From Breviolum minutum Mf 1.05b.01 (Eukaryota > Sar > Dinophyceae > Suessiales > Symbiodiniaceae), in NCBI GenBank assembly GCA_000507305.1, contig DF239896.1, positions 1 to 64,000 on the forward strand: DNA of 64,000 bases. Direction: 5' to 3'. This document shows positions 23,605 through 33,895 of this stretch, one piece after another; the first letter of the stretch is position 1, and each line of letters opens with the position of its first letter. Under the pieces are notes generated by a model. It was given only the letters and a program-made list of their open reading frames with translations, ran no database searches and was not told the DNA's origin. A program made the position numbers and the translations under genes.

Positions 23605-25020
23605 TCGCCCATTCGCCTGTCTTGTTACTATCCCTGTCGCTAATGGCCGTCCTATATGTCGGATGCTCTTGCCACCGCGGTGGTGCTATAATAACCCCAG
23701 GTATGCCTCGATAGGTATATGGCACCACATCATCGAAGTTCTGTTGTATCTCCTGATTAGGTCGGTGACTAATAATAGCAGATTTTGTGAGTGCTACTGC
23801 ATGCGGTCCGTTCTCCTCAAAGCAGAGATATGGGTTGGTCCCATCAACTGTTCTGATACCGTGTCTCTCCACACCTGCACTGGATAATCGGAGAGCCGCA
23901 ATGTCAGAGTTGCTCCAATCTACTATCCCATCGTCTCGCTTCCATGTTTGTCCCAAGGAGACTCCTTGGTCATGACAATGTCCATAGCATGGGATAGCAT
24001 CCGCATGAATGCATCCAATGATGTACAAAATCGCCTTCACCTTTTGTCGTCGGCCACTGACTTCACGTTTGGGTCTGCGGTAACATAGCCGTCCTCCAAC
24101 TCTCGTTGCTGTAGCCCTGTTGTCTCGATGTAGCAGTACCACCGTCAGCCAAAAGAGGGAAAGACACAAGAGAACCATGCCTTGAAAAAGGATTGCCTCA
24201 ATGAAAGCCCTGCGTTTGACCTGTTGACGTTGTGTACTGCGGAGACTGACCTCATCATACGACAGTTTGTGATAATCCCCTGATCGTACTTTGATAGGTC
24301 CTTCATTGATCCATGGAGCAGCATTGTGTTGATGGAAACATTGTACATCAGCTCGTTGACAAAAGGACTGCACGGCTAATAGACCTTGTACTTCATTGAT
24401 TGTAGCTTGCTCTGGACACCATTTGACTTCGAAATTTCCTGAATAGAGTCGTAGTGTGTCAGCCGCTGTAGTCAAAATGATCTCTACACCTGGTTTCCTT
24501 TGCGTCCGGTCTTCCAATATGTATACTGCTTCATATTGACGGTGATCTGGATCAGCAAGGATGGATGTGTGTACCAGATGTAGCTTCACGTCTGTGACTC
24601 GAATATCCGTCCAGACTTGAAGCACTCTTCTGATGATCTGTTGACTAGCGTCCCACGGCAAAATCTGTATTGCTACCGCTTTACGGTGTAGACTGCCTTC
24701 ATCGACAATGCGGTATACGATGATGTTCATCATTCCATCCACGCTGTCTGCACTGTTTTCGATGGGACGTCGATCATCCGCTTCAGTTTCTGATTCAAAA
24801 TCTTCTGATTCTTGCCAGTCAGTCTCGCTGTCATCAATGAGTTGTCTTGCGCATCTGGCACCAACTGGTAGGTCTGACTGGTACTGGCATTGTATGAAAT
24901 CTCCTTCTCTGAGTATCACGTATGCAGCTGGTTGTACATATAGTCCATTCCGGAAAGTATGTAACCTTCGAGCAGCTCGATGATCTTCTGAGATCTGTGG
25001 CGCAACTTCATTGCATACCT
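23543..25020 (-). pseudogene. LINE ORF2, N-terminal region with a predicted membrane helix
   Basis: Coding frame from about 25020 (NEVAPQISEDHRAARRLH) to 23543. Contains an acidic patch (ETDWQESEDFESETEADD) and one strongly hydrophobic stretch, GMVLLCLSLFWLTVVLL (about 24128-24196), followed by basic residues and a Cys-rich piece (GCIHADAIPCYGHC). The hydrophobic stretch looks like a transmembrane helix. Confidence 0.7.
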
Positions 25021-25341
25021 GCTGTAAAGTCTGTGATCTTTGCGCCTACTGGATGTGGTATCATAGACTGAGACATCGACCGCCACAATGCGTAGGGCAA
25101 CTGCTAGTGGTAGATCCGGCCAGCAACGTAGTAGCGTCTCCCATGTATTGTCAACATTGCGACCACGATCAAACTCAATTTTACATGAGTTGCGTTGATG
25201 TCTGCGTAGCCGGTTGGGTCTATAATACAGATGGGCTCCGTCGTTCTCTGCCGGCCAGGGAAGTAGTCCTGCCTGGAGTTGTCCTCGTAAATGAGGATCC
25301 AGGTAGTCCCATTCATCACCTGCACCACTTGTACTCGTCAT
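24916..25341 (-). pseudogene. LINE ORF2, start region
   Basis: ATG at 25341 gives MTSTSGAGDEWDYLDPHLRG and continues to LAVALRIVAVDVSVYDTTSS. The real frame switches near 25030; after that this frame is only a shadow. ORF2 starts about 300 nt after the ORF1 stop. Confidence 0.7.
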
Positions 25342-25642
25342 AGTATTCCTCGAACCATCTTCACCAAGATCCAAACGATATGGTTGCTCCGGATGTTGGG
25401 TTCGTTCTCCTGCACTCTGTTTGCCTCTGCTGTGACGTGAACCTGAGACGTCCAAAACCAGGTCAAAGGAAAATGCACCGTGAGTATCACTCTCACTGTG
25501 CCAACCTGAAAACCGTCTATTCTCGTCTTTGCATGGCCATTCAACTGAAATTCCAAGAATTTGGCTATGATACAGCTGTCTGGCAATTCCTTGAAAAAGG
25601 CGCACTGACAAAATGTCGTGCTGCCGTCATTCCTTCCATGGC

Positions 25643-26608
25643 TCATTCCATGACTTCCATGCTTTTGTTGGGAGAGGTCGTCAAATCGAAGAGCTGCACC
25701 GTGGCCCCGTCCTGCTTGAACCTCTTGCTGTCTTGCTCTCCCGGTAGCCTGGTCTCTGTCCGCTTGTGTGGCGGAATGGGTGTCTTGGGTAGCATAGGGG
25801 AAAGCTCTACCTTTGCGCCACCCGGATCTGGAACTTCCTGCCCCTTGTTCTTTGCATCTAGCATTTGTCGCAGTTGAGCACATTGATCCATGTACATCTT
25901 CAATTGTGCCTGCGATGTAGAAAACATATGTTGCGCCTTTTCCGATGAGCGCTTCGACTCCTCCAGTTCTTGCTTCAGCTTGGACTCGGTTGGGCCATCG
26001 CCAAGGATCTCCTCGAGCTCCATTTCTTCCGTTGGCCCTTGTACATCCGCGGTGCCATCTTCTAATGCTTGTAGTCGTTCTTCTGCATCTCGGATGGCTT
26101 CTTTGAGTTCCTCGGACTCTTTGTGGAAACGTTCTTGCTCCTTGATGAGTTGTTGTTTCATCATGTCCTTGAACTGCGCAAACTGGCTCTGCTTGGTCGA
26201 TAGTGCTTCTCGTAGTCTCAAAACCCTGGTGTGTGCCTTCCTCCTCTTGTTGATGGCCACCTGCTCGGTTTTGATGCTCCTTCTCAGCTCGTCCTCCCCA
26301 TCGTTGAAGATATCCTGTGCTTCTTCTAGTAACTTCTGTGCCTTTTCCGGCACGAAGTCCTTCAGCGATTTGACGAGCTCCTTGAGGCGAACATCGGTTT
26401 CTTCCATAGATGTACTGGTAGTAGATGACAAAGATCCACCACCAGAAGGCAAAGAGTCGTAGGCCGGAAAGAAAGGCTTGTCGACATCCCTGTCGGTGTT
26501 TTTGCATTCTTTCTCTTTGGGCTGGCCACCCTTCGCCTTGCCACGTCCCTTGGGTGACTTTTGCCCTTGTCCCCAATATGGCTTGCGTCCACCTTGGCCC
26601 CATGTCAT
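25643..26608 (-). CDS. LINE ORF1, coiled-coil protein
   Basis: From ATG at 26608: a basic Gly/Lys-rich start (GQGGRKPYWGQGQKSPKGRG), a Ser-rich linker, then a long charged coiled coil (KLLEEAQDIFNDGEDELRRS, ESEELKEAIRDAEERLQALE, KQELEESKRSSEKAQHMF), and a Pro-rich, basic tail. This fits an RNA-binding, self-associating LINE ORF1 protein, but no RRM or CCHC knuckle is present. The frame is open upstream to about 26836 without an ATG, so the true start may be non-ATG or lost by slight 5' truncation. This ORF is intact. Confidence 0.75.
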   Translation of the reverse strand: MTWGQGGRKPYWGQGQKSPKGRGKAKGGQPKEKECKNTDRDVDKPFFPAYDSLPSGGGSLSSTTSTSMEETDVRLKELVKSLKDFVPEKAQKLLEEAQDIFNDGEDELRRSIKTEQVAINKRRKAHTRVLRLREALSTKQSQFAQFKDMMKQQLIKEQERFHKESEELKEAIRDAEERLQALEDGTADVQGPTEEMELEEILGDGPTESKLKQELEESKRSSEKAQHMFSTSQAQLKMYMDQCAQLRQMLDAKNKGQEVPDPGGAKVELSPMLPKTPIPPHKRTETRLPGEQDSKRFKQDGATVQLFDLTTSPNKSMEVME

Positions 26609-26890
26609 TCGCAATCGATCAACCGTGGCTCTTACAGTGCTGTAATAAGGTAAGGAGTGGTGACCTTCCAGAATATCCAGACACTCGCGAACTCTCGGCA
26701 ACTTCGATTGCTTGGGCCTTTTGCAGAAGGCTTTAAGGAATGATCTTCCTCTTGCCCTAGCTTTCCTCTCACGTCTATGCCAGCTTGGTTCAGCCGCAAT
26801 GGCGAGAAAGGGGAGGTGGAAAGACCGTACGTGCCTCTATTGGGCACTGAGGTCAGGCGTGTTCCTATCTAGCAGGCGATCGCTTGAACC

Positions 26891-26904
26891 TTCCCCAGGT
26901 AGGG
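26891..26904. repeat. LINE target-site duplication, 5' side of element
   Basis: TTCCCCAGGTAGGG, matching 15189-15202 exactly and continuous with the right part of the host MITE. Confidence 0.9.
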
Positions 26905-27259
26905 GTGAAAATAAAAAATACAGTATTTGAAACCACCACCTAGCAAGTGCTGTTAAAAATGTCTTACTAAGTGAACATTTGCAAACAATTGCTGCCTCCT
27001 GCTCTTGTACATCTTGAATGCTTGGCCTCAATCTGTGTTTTTTCAACATGGAAAATCATCAAATCCGTTGTGTTTTAAACCCCGAGATGACGACACATCC
27101 AGATGCTGAACGGGATCGGGCCCAATGCCTGGATCGGTCACATCCGCTTGATCGGATCGCAGATGTAAACAGCTAGCCATCAGCCATCGGCCTTTTGCTG
27201 TGAGATTGCAGATCTGAATCACCGCTGGTTGAAAAACCAATTCAGCACGCTGTCGATTC

Positions 27260-28929
27260 CTGAGGATTCGATCTGGATAGATGGGTGAGAGATTGCTAAG
27301 TACTTGTAAAGAGAAATCTTGGAGAAAAACAGTGAATTTTGAGGATGTTGATAACCTCAAACACTCTGGCACGTAGCTGGGACAATGCTGCCAAGGCACA
27401 AAGTGGACAAACGTACAACTGATGTAGCTCGATAACAAGCAAACCTCAAGATGGCACTAGGCGGATTTCTTCCCGGAAAATCAAAAGCAGGAAAGGTCCA
27501 CCCTTCTCCACCCAAGGCACACAGTCGCTCCAGATAGAAAAATGCTGCAGGACCTTGATTGAAGATTGAAGACTGTGCAAGTGGTCATCACAAGTCAACC
27601 AAGAAGTTCAACAAAGTCATCCTATCAGCTGTTTTGGAACAGCTGATTGCTGCAAGGCTTGGCTTCCTACATGAGGCCATAGAGGTTGCTTCCAAGGAAG
27701 GGTCCAACAGCAGCTCCCATAGCAGTACCCAGCAACTGGGCAGCAGTGGTTTGCGCAGTCATGCACCTGAACATAAGAAGCACAAGCCAGAAATCATACG
27801 GTTTGTTCAAAGACAGCACGATATTCCATATTACGCCTTTTGCATACTGTACAATATCATAGATATGCTGGGCTCATCAAAATCTGCGCGCCCACAATCC
27901 TAATCAGTAAAACGTTCAATCCGCAAAAACCTCTCAATCCGTATATTCCGTAAACCTTGATAATCCGTAATCTGTTCCACAACCCTGGAGGAGTATGTTT
28001 GACTTGATTGAAGGATGCTTCATTGAATCATAGTAGTGGTTGAACCTTTTTGATTAGATTCAGCAAGCCAGCAACAATGGACTAGTACAAGTACTAGTAC
28101 TAGTAGTAGTAGTAGTANCGTAATCCGCTGAAAACATGACAATCCGCAAACGGTTCAAACCGTAATCCGGGTAATGATTAAGGATTGTGTTTGATGAGGC
28201 CAGATATGTATATTCATATCATGTCATATCACACAATACGTTTATCACTTCTCACATCTTATCAACTATGAAATCATGTCTCCAATATCAGTCAATTTCA
28301 ACCACATCATCCCAAATGCCACCTCCAGAAAAAAATGTTGGACCTCGCCTCATGATGTCACCAAGGTTGCTGCTACGTGTAAAGGTCTCGTAAATCTTCG
28401 GTCGACAACTTGCTCCGGTATTGGCACTAAGTCTAGCAAAGGCACCACCCAAAGCTGAGAGTGGCAAGAAATACTGGGGCCAGTGGAGTGTAAGGATGGA
28501 CACCGAATCCGCCAATTTCCCTAACGTCGCCGCCTGAAAACGAAAACGTTTGGGATCCGAATCGAAACGTTGATTGATGAAGGTGCCAAAGGCAATGGCC
28601 ACCATATGACCAATGCCATCTTTCAAGACCCATGCAGTGACTGCTGCCAAAGGCATGGTCTGCTTTGTGCCTACACCTACGGCAAGCAGCATGGCCTGAG
28701 TCGCCATGATTCTTGACATCTGGCTGAAGAGGATCTGAAAGAAAGTGTTCTGCGAAAATTGCAGATAGCTATCTGTTGTAGACAGTGGATATCCCACTGG
28801 TAGAAAGATCCGTTTGAGAAAGGCCAAAACGGTTTCCTGTATGATGGGAAAACTTAAGCTTGCTCGACTTGGAAAACTCAACAGGGATTGTGGACGAAGA
28901 AATTGAGATCCAGCGGCATCGCCTTTCAC
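27260..28929 (-). CDS. RUS/DUF647-family protein (ROOT UVB SENSITIVE-like), at least 4 exons
   Basis: Exons 28352-28929, 27671-27766, 27371-27444 and 27260-27302 join in phase. Exon 1 carries the family core: FLPVGYPLSTTDSYLQF, SRIMATQAMLLAVGVGTK, WVLKDGIGHMVAIAFGT, and ATLGKLADSVSILTL. Later exons give TTAAQLLGTAMGAAVGPF and FACYRATSVVRLSTL, matching the family's NYxAVRxVxLxTL region. These are predicted membrane-associated proteins; plant members act in root light responses and auxin transport, but no biochemical role can be read here. ATG 28929 gives a short N-terminus. Introns start GA, GT and GC. The gene may continue to an open piece ending near 27043 (GPDPVQHLDVSSSRG), next to the LINE-bearing MITE. 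Confidence 0.8.
28101..28118. repeat. (TAG)n microsatellite ending in an ambiguous base
   Basis: Run of TAG/AGT units ending at an N (28118); probably an assembly-limited repeat. The neighbourhood (27900-28170) is rich in AATCCG words. Confidence 0.85.
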
Positions 28930-31001
28930 TGTACAGCTTCTCCTTTGTCTGTCAGACTTGTGCTGCGTGATGATGTAGCTCTGTGTGTCCTTGACTGTAT
29001 CTTGTCTCAGGGTTCAGTTTTTTCACAAAAAAACAAAGCTGCAGCAAACTACAAAGGACTCCCAAAATGAAAACTTACGTATAGAAAATTTATGAAAAAA
29101 TGTTTTTCATTTTCAACGGCAACCTAGTGGTACCAACTACCAACTGCTCGGAAAATGGCACTGACCACTCCGTCTCCAAGCATCTGTGTGAGCACCTCTC
29201 GCCAAATATACGAGTCGGGGAAGCTGCCTTCGCAGGCAGCTCCTTGAACAGCCCCAAACGACGTGTGTACCTGGAGCTACACCACTATGGATGTCCATTG
29301 CAAAGAAAGACTGATGAGTTTATTTTATACAGTGTGAACAAGACAATGTGATGTGTTCTCTATTCAAACAATACTCTGGAGATTGGAACATTCTGATGAT
29401 TGTTTTCCAAAGCAAGAGAGTTGTTGCTTCACAAGTGCTTCTTGCGAAAAGGATGCAACTAAAGACGAGCTCAGAAGCATCTCGCTACACACCCTGAGGT
29501 TGTGCCAACAAATTACAGATGTCAAGCGGGGCACTTTGATGTCTTGCGACCAGCCATGGCATGTGGCCAAAGTTAGCAAGCAAACAACAACTACGATGAT
29601 GTTTCGGTGTTACAAGAATGCTTCAAAATGTCTCATGATGTTTCACCCAGCTTCGTGAATTCCTTGATGGACATGGGCCAACAAACTGCGCAGCCTGATT
29701 TCTGGCCCTGGAGGTTGTCCATAAAAATTGATCGTGATCCGTATTTCTTGATGCATATTTCCCAACAAAACAACGAGGATACTGTGCCGGGTTGCAGTTA
29801 TTATATACTAGTATCAATTTTCTGCCATTGAGTTCCAGCGCCTTTGAGCAAAAAGCCAACGCTTTTTGGAAAACACACCTTTTCTCACATCTTCCGAAAA
29901 CCCCGAAGATGGCAAGTTTTCAAACATCAAGGATCATTACCGATCACCATGGGCTGAAAAAAACGCCGCCTGATCTGAAGAAAACGCCGCCTGAAGTATC
30001 TGCACCTCACAGACTCGCTGAAGTTGCAGGGTTTCCCGTGAGCGACTTTACGGGTATCTGAAATGATCCAACTCAGATGTTGACTGCACGATCCAAATGA
30101 GCTGCTAAATCCTGATGTTTTGGTGAGTGGAAGGGAAGCGAAAACACCGAGGTGGAAAGATCCCAATCATCTAACATAAATCCACTATTAAATCATTTGA
30201 AAAATGTAGATATTCTACTAGTCTCAACTGACAACTGGTTATTTTCCTACAGAACAGCATCATTTTGGGATTTGGAGCCTGGACTGAGGAGCTTCTTGCA
30301 GGTCTGCCTCGGCAGGAACCACCCGTGACATGGAAAATCCCTAAGGAACTGCTTTGGTTTATAGGGATTCTTATATTGGCCTATTCTACTCCCCAAGAAT
30401 AGCTGAGTACAGGATAATCATGGATTTTTTTCAATCCCCTGTTTTGCAACAAATAACAGGGGTTGACCCCTGGTCACTGCTCATTTGTTACAACGTGTGT
30501 GGCTAAACCTTCTTTTTGGACGGATTCCAACGCATGTGGCGAGCTCCCTGTGAAGTGCCCTTCGGGCAAAGGGGAAAACACATCCTTTTGAAACTGAAAC
30601 AACTGTGAAAAAAACATCATGATCGTCATTCATGGATAGCTTTGTGTCACTTTCTGTCATGTTATGTCATTTTGTGAGATTTGTGAGCATATGTGTCTCC
30701 TTAACGCTCTGTTTCAAGCGTCCAAACACCTGACTTCAATGTGGTATTCCCCATCTTCCCAAGGATGCAGATTGTGCGAAGCTGGAAGGGCCAGAACTTC
30801 AGCACAGAAACCGAGGCCAGCTACACCTCCCTATCAAGGATGCTTTGTGAAAGTCCTACATCACTGCCAGAAAGCATCAAAAGCATCATATTTGGACAAA
30901 CCTTGGCAAGCCAAAACTCTGACAAATAAGGCAAAATTCATGCACATCAATCTGCAATTCATCTGCAAATGACCAAGTTTCTTGAAGATTCTAGGAATTG
31001 T
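28930..31001. other. Stretch upstream of the RUS gene, no assigned gene
   Basis: Minus-strand pieces with some coding character (for example SFPDSYIWREVLTQMLGDGV near 29170-29260) but no domain. A repeated AAACGCCGCCTGA occurs at 29960-29995. Confidence 0.35.
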
Positions 31002-31200
31002 TTATAGCACAATCCAATTCTCAATTCCAGGTTCGACTGGCAACACGGGGACCGGTGAGGACCCTGACACTCTAGGATCAAACAGTCGCGGACCGCGAGC
31101 TGCAAAGAGAGTTGGTTCCTCCATGTCGTCAAGATCTCTCCAATTGCTTCTTATGGTCACATCCAACAGGATCTCAATACCATCCAAGTATATCCAAGTC
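31002..31200 (-). CDS. Candidate terminal exon, possibly of the DHHC gene
   Basis: Minus-strand frame RDLDDMEEPTLFAARGPRLF, then SPVPVLPVEPGIENWIVL and a stop at 31002. It follows the DHHC exons on the same strand and could be its cytosolic tail, but the TTxE motif expected after the last helix was not found. Confidence 0.3.
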
Positions 31201-31693
31201 TTTCCAGATCAGCAAACCCCATGGCTTCCAAAAAATGCCGTTTCGAAACCAAATCAGAAACCTTTGGAAAAAGTTGGGTCCTCCGCAATATTGGAAGCCC
31301 GCGAGGATTTCCCAAGGTGCTCCTTTTGTCGAAAATGAAGGCTGACGCCTTCAGTGTCTGGTGCCTAAAGTTCATGAATTCCTGGGGGTTGCTGCATCCA
31401 GATTCTCACTTTTGAATAGCTGTATCATGTTACATGTACTAAGCCCTGTTTTTAAGAAAGGTGTAGCATACTACTTAAAACTAAGGTCTAAGCAAATGTT
31501 GGTGTCATTCCAAACTTGCACTACTACAATACTTCTGGTCCAAGTAGTTGCAAACTCGATGTCTATGCTTAATTTCAGTGGATTTCACACCCCGTCCTTC
31601 GTCGTCATTCCAGACATGATCAGAAAAAGGTGGTATCCTGAGACAAAAGGTGGGTCCTATAAAGGGTGGACATGAAACGATGGTTTCCTACAC

Positions 31694-32544
31694 CAAGACA
31701 CCCAAGAAAACCAGCAAAGCAAGGAGGGCAATTCCTGCTAAACCGGCTACGCCCACGATAACACCAATCAAAATGCCACTCACGCCTTCCTGCGCAGCAA
31801 ATTGTGAGTTTGGCAAATTGTCAAAAATATACAGCTGCAATTTTCATCCTTTCATCATTTTCCCCTTTTTTTGTTGGAAAAAAATCCTCTCTGTATATCA
31901 ACTTTTTCGTCATGGCTAAACGGCTAAACAAAACGGCGGTCCTCTTCAGAGGCCTGGTCCGTCCTCCCACTGGTGAGTGGTGTGAGAATTCCCCAAACAA
32001 GGCCAGGCAACACAACCAAAGCGAGGCAAACAACTGAGGTGACAAAGCCCACCTTAGAGGTTTCAACGTGCAACAAAGCCCCGCAAGGGATCGAACAACG
32101 TGCCATGGTGGTTTTGGGGGGGGAGGTCGCTAAAGGAAGTCGAAGAAGTTTCCAACATTTCAACAAATGGATTTTGGAGTTTGGTGAAAACTGAGAGAAT
32201 CTGATGGAGACTGAAAAAAAAAAAGGTCTCCAAGAGTTTCTCCTTTCCATTACCATTCGGATTCCATGCGGCCCCATTCATTCCATGTTCATTCCCTACA
32301 TCACTTCCTGCGTCGCAAGTTAACTGTTGCCAAGCTTCAAAAAAGTGATAGTTGCGCTGACCAATACAATTATTCACAAAGGGACAATGATGATCATAGC
32401 GCATCACGCATTGATCACAATCCGGACCTCAGTCGAAGGTCGTCATCCGTCGCCATCCGTCGCGGCATCGGGTTTGGAAAATCCCCTGAGGTCAGCGCAA
32501 TGCGAACTCCTTGGAGGTCGGATGATTTTGCAGGTCCGGCACCA
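31694..32544 (-). CDS. DHHC palmitoyltransferase, core exons
   Basis: Four in-phase exons: 32499-32544, 32336-32427, 31960-32052 and 31694-31789. Exons 1-2 assemble the zinc-binding DHHC domain: [39 protein letters not shown], with all cysteines and the catalytic DHHC Cys. Exons 3-4 encode the following two membrane helices ([18 protein letters not shown] and [18 protein letters not shown]). Such enzymes S-acylate proteins on internal or plasma membranes. Donors are GC, GC, GA and GT. The N-terminal helices were not securely found; a hydrophobic exon at 33623-33895 is a candidate. Confidence 0.85.
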
Positions 32545-32729
32545 CTTGTAACCCCTGAGCGACAGGGACACAGCTTGACGCCTTTCTGTGTTCAATTCCA
32601 TAGGGTGTCAATGTGTGCATGTCTGCAACATGGAAGAGAAATGGATCTATTAATATGATCTAATTCATTGACGATTAAAATCTAAAGCCCTAATTTTCAT
32701 AATCATCATTAGCTTTTGATTTCAGCGCT

Positions 32730-32948
32730 TTAGATATAGTATTCCTTCCCATCATCCCATCTGTCCGCAGGCCTTTTTCTCAGCTCTTCTGGAACCATGG
32801 CAGAGGAGTCCTCAGATCGAATCAAATGGACAGCCCAGCACGGCATGGTCCACTGGCGATGCAAAAATGGCAGAAATATGATTTGCCAGGGAACAACATC
32901 GAGCTGTCCAGTGGGCTGCCCAGTTCCAAGAACATCATAGCCTCTCAC
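32730..32948 (-). CDS. Candidate exon upstream of the DHHC core
   Basis: Open minus-strand piece with two competing coding-like frames (MVPEELRKRPADRWDDG; LFPGKSYFCHFCIASGP). Its position suggests the N-terminal part of the DHHC gene. Confidence 0.25.
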   Translation of the reverse strand: MRGYDVLGTGQPTGQLDVVPWQIIFLPFLHRQWTMPCWAVHLIRSEDSSAMVPEELRKRPADRWDDGKEYYI

Positions 32949-33189
32949 ATGCTGGGTCCAAACACTTGTGATGTTAGCTTTGGAAATGAAGAATGTAAGT
33001 AATGCAAGTGTAACACTACATGTTTGTACTCTTCAACGCCTTTCAGAATTGTGGCAAGTGTGACAAGTGCCACTGCGTTCAATTCACAGCGCTGTGAGCC
33101 TAGGAGTTCCTTGAGCTCTTTGTCCAACCTTGGCGTGGCACACGCAAGGTTTAGACTCCACGAGTGTGCATCAAATGCGTCATCAACAT

Positions 33190-33275
33190 ATGATATATAC
33201 TCTATATATATATATATTCTAGACGTATATATATATATATATACATATATTCTATACATATATATATATATATGA
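33190..33275. repeat. (TA)n microsatellite
   Basis: Alternating TA tracts interrupted by TCTA and ACATATA; Tyr-Ile frames here are artefacts. Confidence 0.9.
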
Positions 33276-33622
33276 TGTAGATCTATACTGATATGATGCA
33301 GACGGTACTGGGAAAAACAACTGGCCACGAAAATGAAAGAAAGTGAATCTTGACACATCTTGACACAGTACTTCGGCAATTCAAGGGCCAAGTGTTGCAT
33401 TTCTAGGATCAGTCCAGTGACCCAGCAGCAATGATCAGTTGCCTTCGAGGGATGATGCCGGGATCAGAGCAGCAAGTGAGGCACAGCAACCTCAAGTTCT
33501 CAAGGAACTCATGTTGAATTCACCGAAATTTAAAAAAAAAAACAACAGTCAAAGAAACAACACAAAAAGGTAACTTTCCAATATTGAAAATGTGGCTGAT
33601 CAACCAATAAATGCAAGGATTC

Positions 33623-33895
33623 TTATAGGTTTTTCAGTCGACACGGAACTCTCCTTCCAATTTCCTCCCGCCTATCGCCAAGGTACGAGGCTGTCAAAAC
33701 GAAGATAGAAAGCGCGGCAATGGGAACCAAAGGATACCACTCAGTCCATAGGCGACCCACAAACATGCAGTAAAACCTGGGGCGAATCTGCTGTCGTTTC
33801 ACAACCCGCCGGTTGAAAAACCGAATCGATCTGCGAAACGCAAACTGGACTGAGGTATTGGCCCACAAGGAGTCAAAATGAAAGACCAAGCGCAA
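33623..33895 (-). CDS. Candidate exon with a membrane helix
   Basis: Minus-strand frame with RFYCMFVGRLWTEWYPLVPI followed by AALSIFVLTASYL, then a basic tail. It could supply the first helices of the DHHC protein or belong to a separate gene. Confidence 0.35.
   Translation of the reverse strand: MRLVFHFDSLWANTSVQFAFRRSIRFFNRRVVKRQQIRPRFYCMFVGRLWTEWYPLVPIAALSIFVLTASYLGDRREEIGRRVPCRLKNL

Larger units (their letters stand above)
15203..26890 (-). mobile_element. LINE-type retrotransposon, about 11.7 kb
   Basis: Bounded by a perfect 14-bp target duplication and ending, on the minus strand, in eight A (15203-15210), the signature of target-primed reverse transcription. Minus-strand order: ORF1 coiled coil (25643-26608); ORF2 with an uncharacterised N-terminal region (about 21100-25341), RNase H (about 20515-20991), APE-type endonuclease (about 19482-20274), reverse transcriptase (about 17300-18640), C2H2-like fingers (about 16680-16860) and a methyltransferase-like domain (about 15570-16140). 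ORF2 ends at 15260, leaving a 3' UTR of about 50 nt. ORF2 switches frame near 25030, 23590, 22000, 21100, 19910, 19290, 18630 and 15580, so this copy cannot make the full protein as assembled. The element lies inside a MITE, in the same orientation as the host genes. Confidence 0.93.
15139..26943. mobile_element. MITE family A, copy 2, split by the LINE insertion
   Basis: The left part (15139-15202) starts CTAGTTGGTGGTTTCAACCC and the right part (26905-26943) ends TTTGAAACCACCACCTAG. Removing the LINE and one 14-bp duplication gives a 103-bp element alignable to the intact copy at 4365-4456, including the shared CCAGGTAGGGGTGAAAATAA core. Flanks are CAAG on both sides (15135-15138, 26944-26947), a 4-bp target duplication like the TAAG of copy 1. 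Confidence 0.88.

Noticed and set aside
25338-26603. Long minus-strand open frame overlapping LINE ORF1
   Set aside because: Arg/Gly-rich antiregister of the coiled-coil ORF1, whose own frame has clear heptad composition.
33024-33400. Tyr/Ile-rich frames on both strands
   Set aside because: Products of the (TA)n microsatellite.
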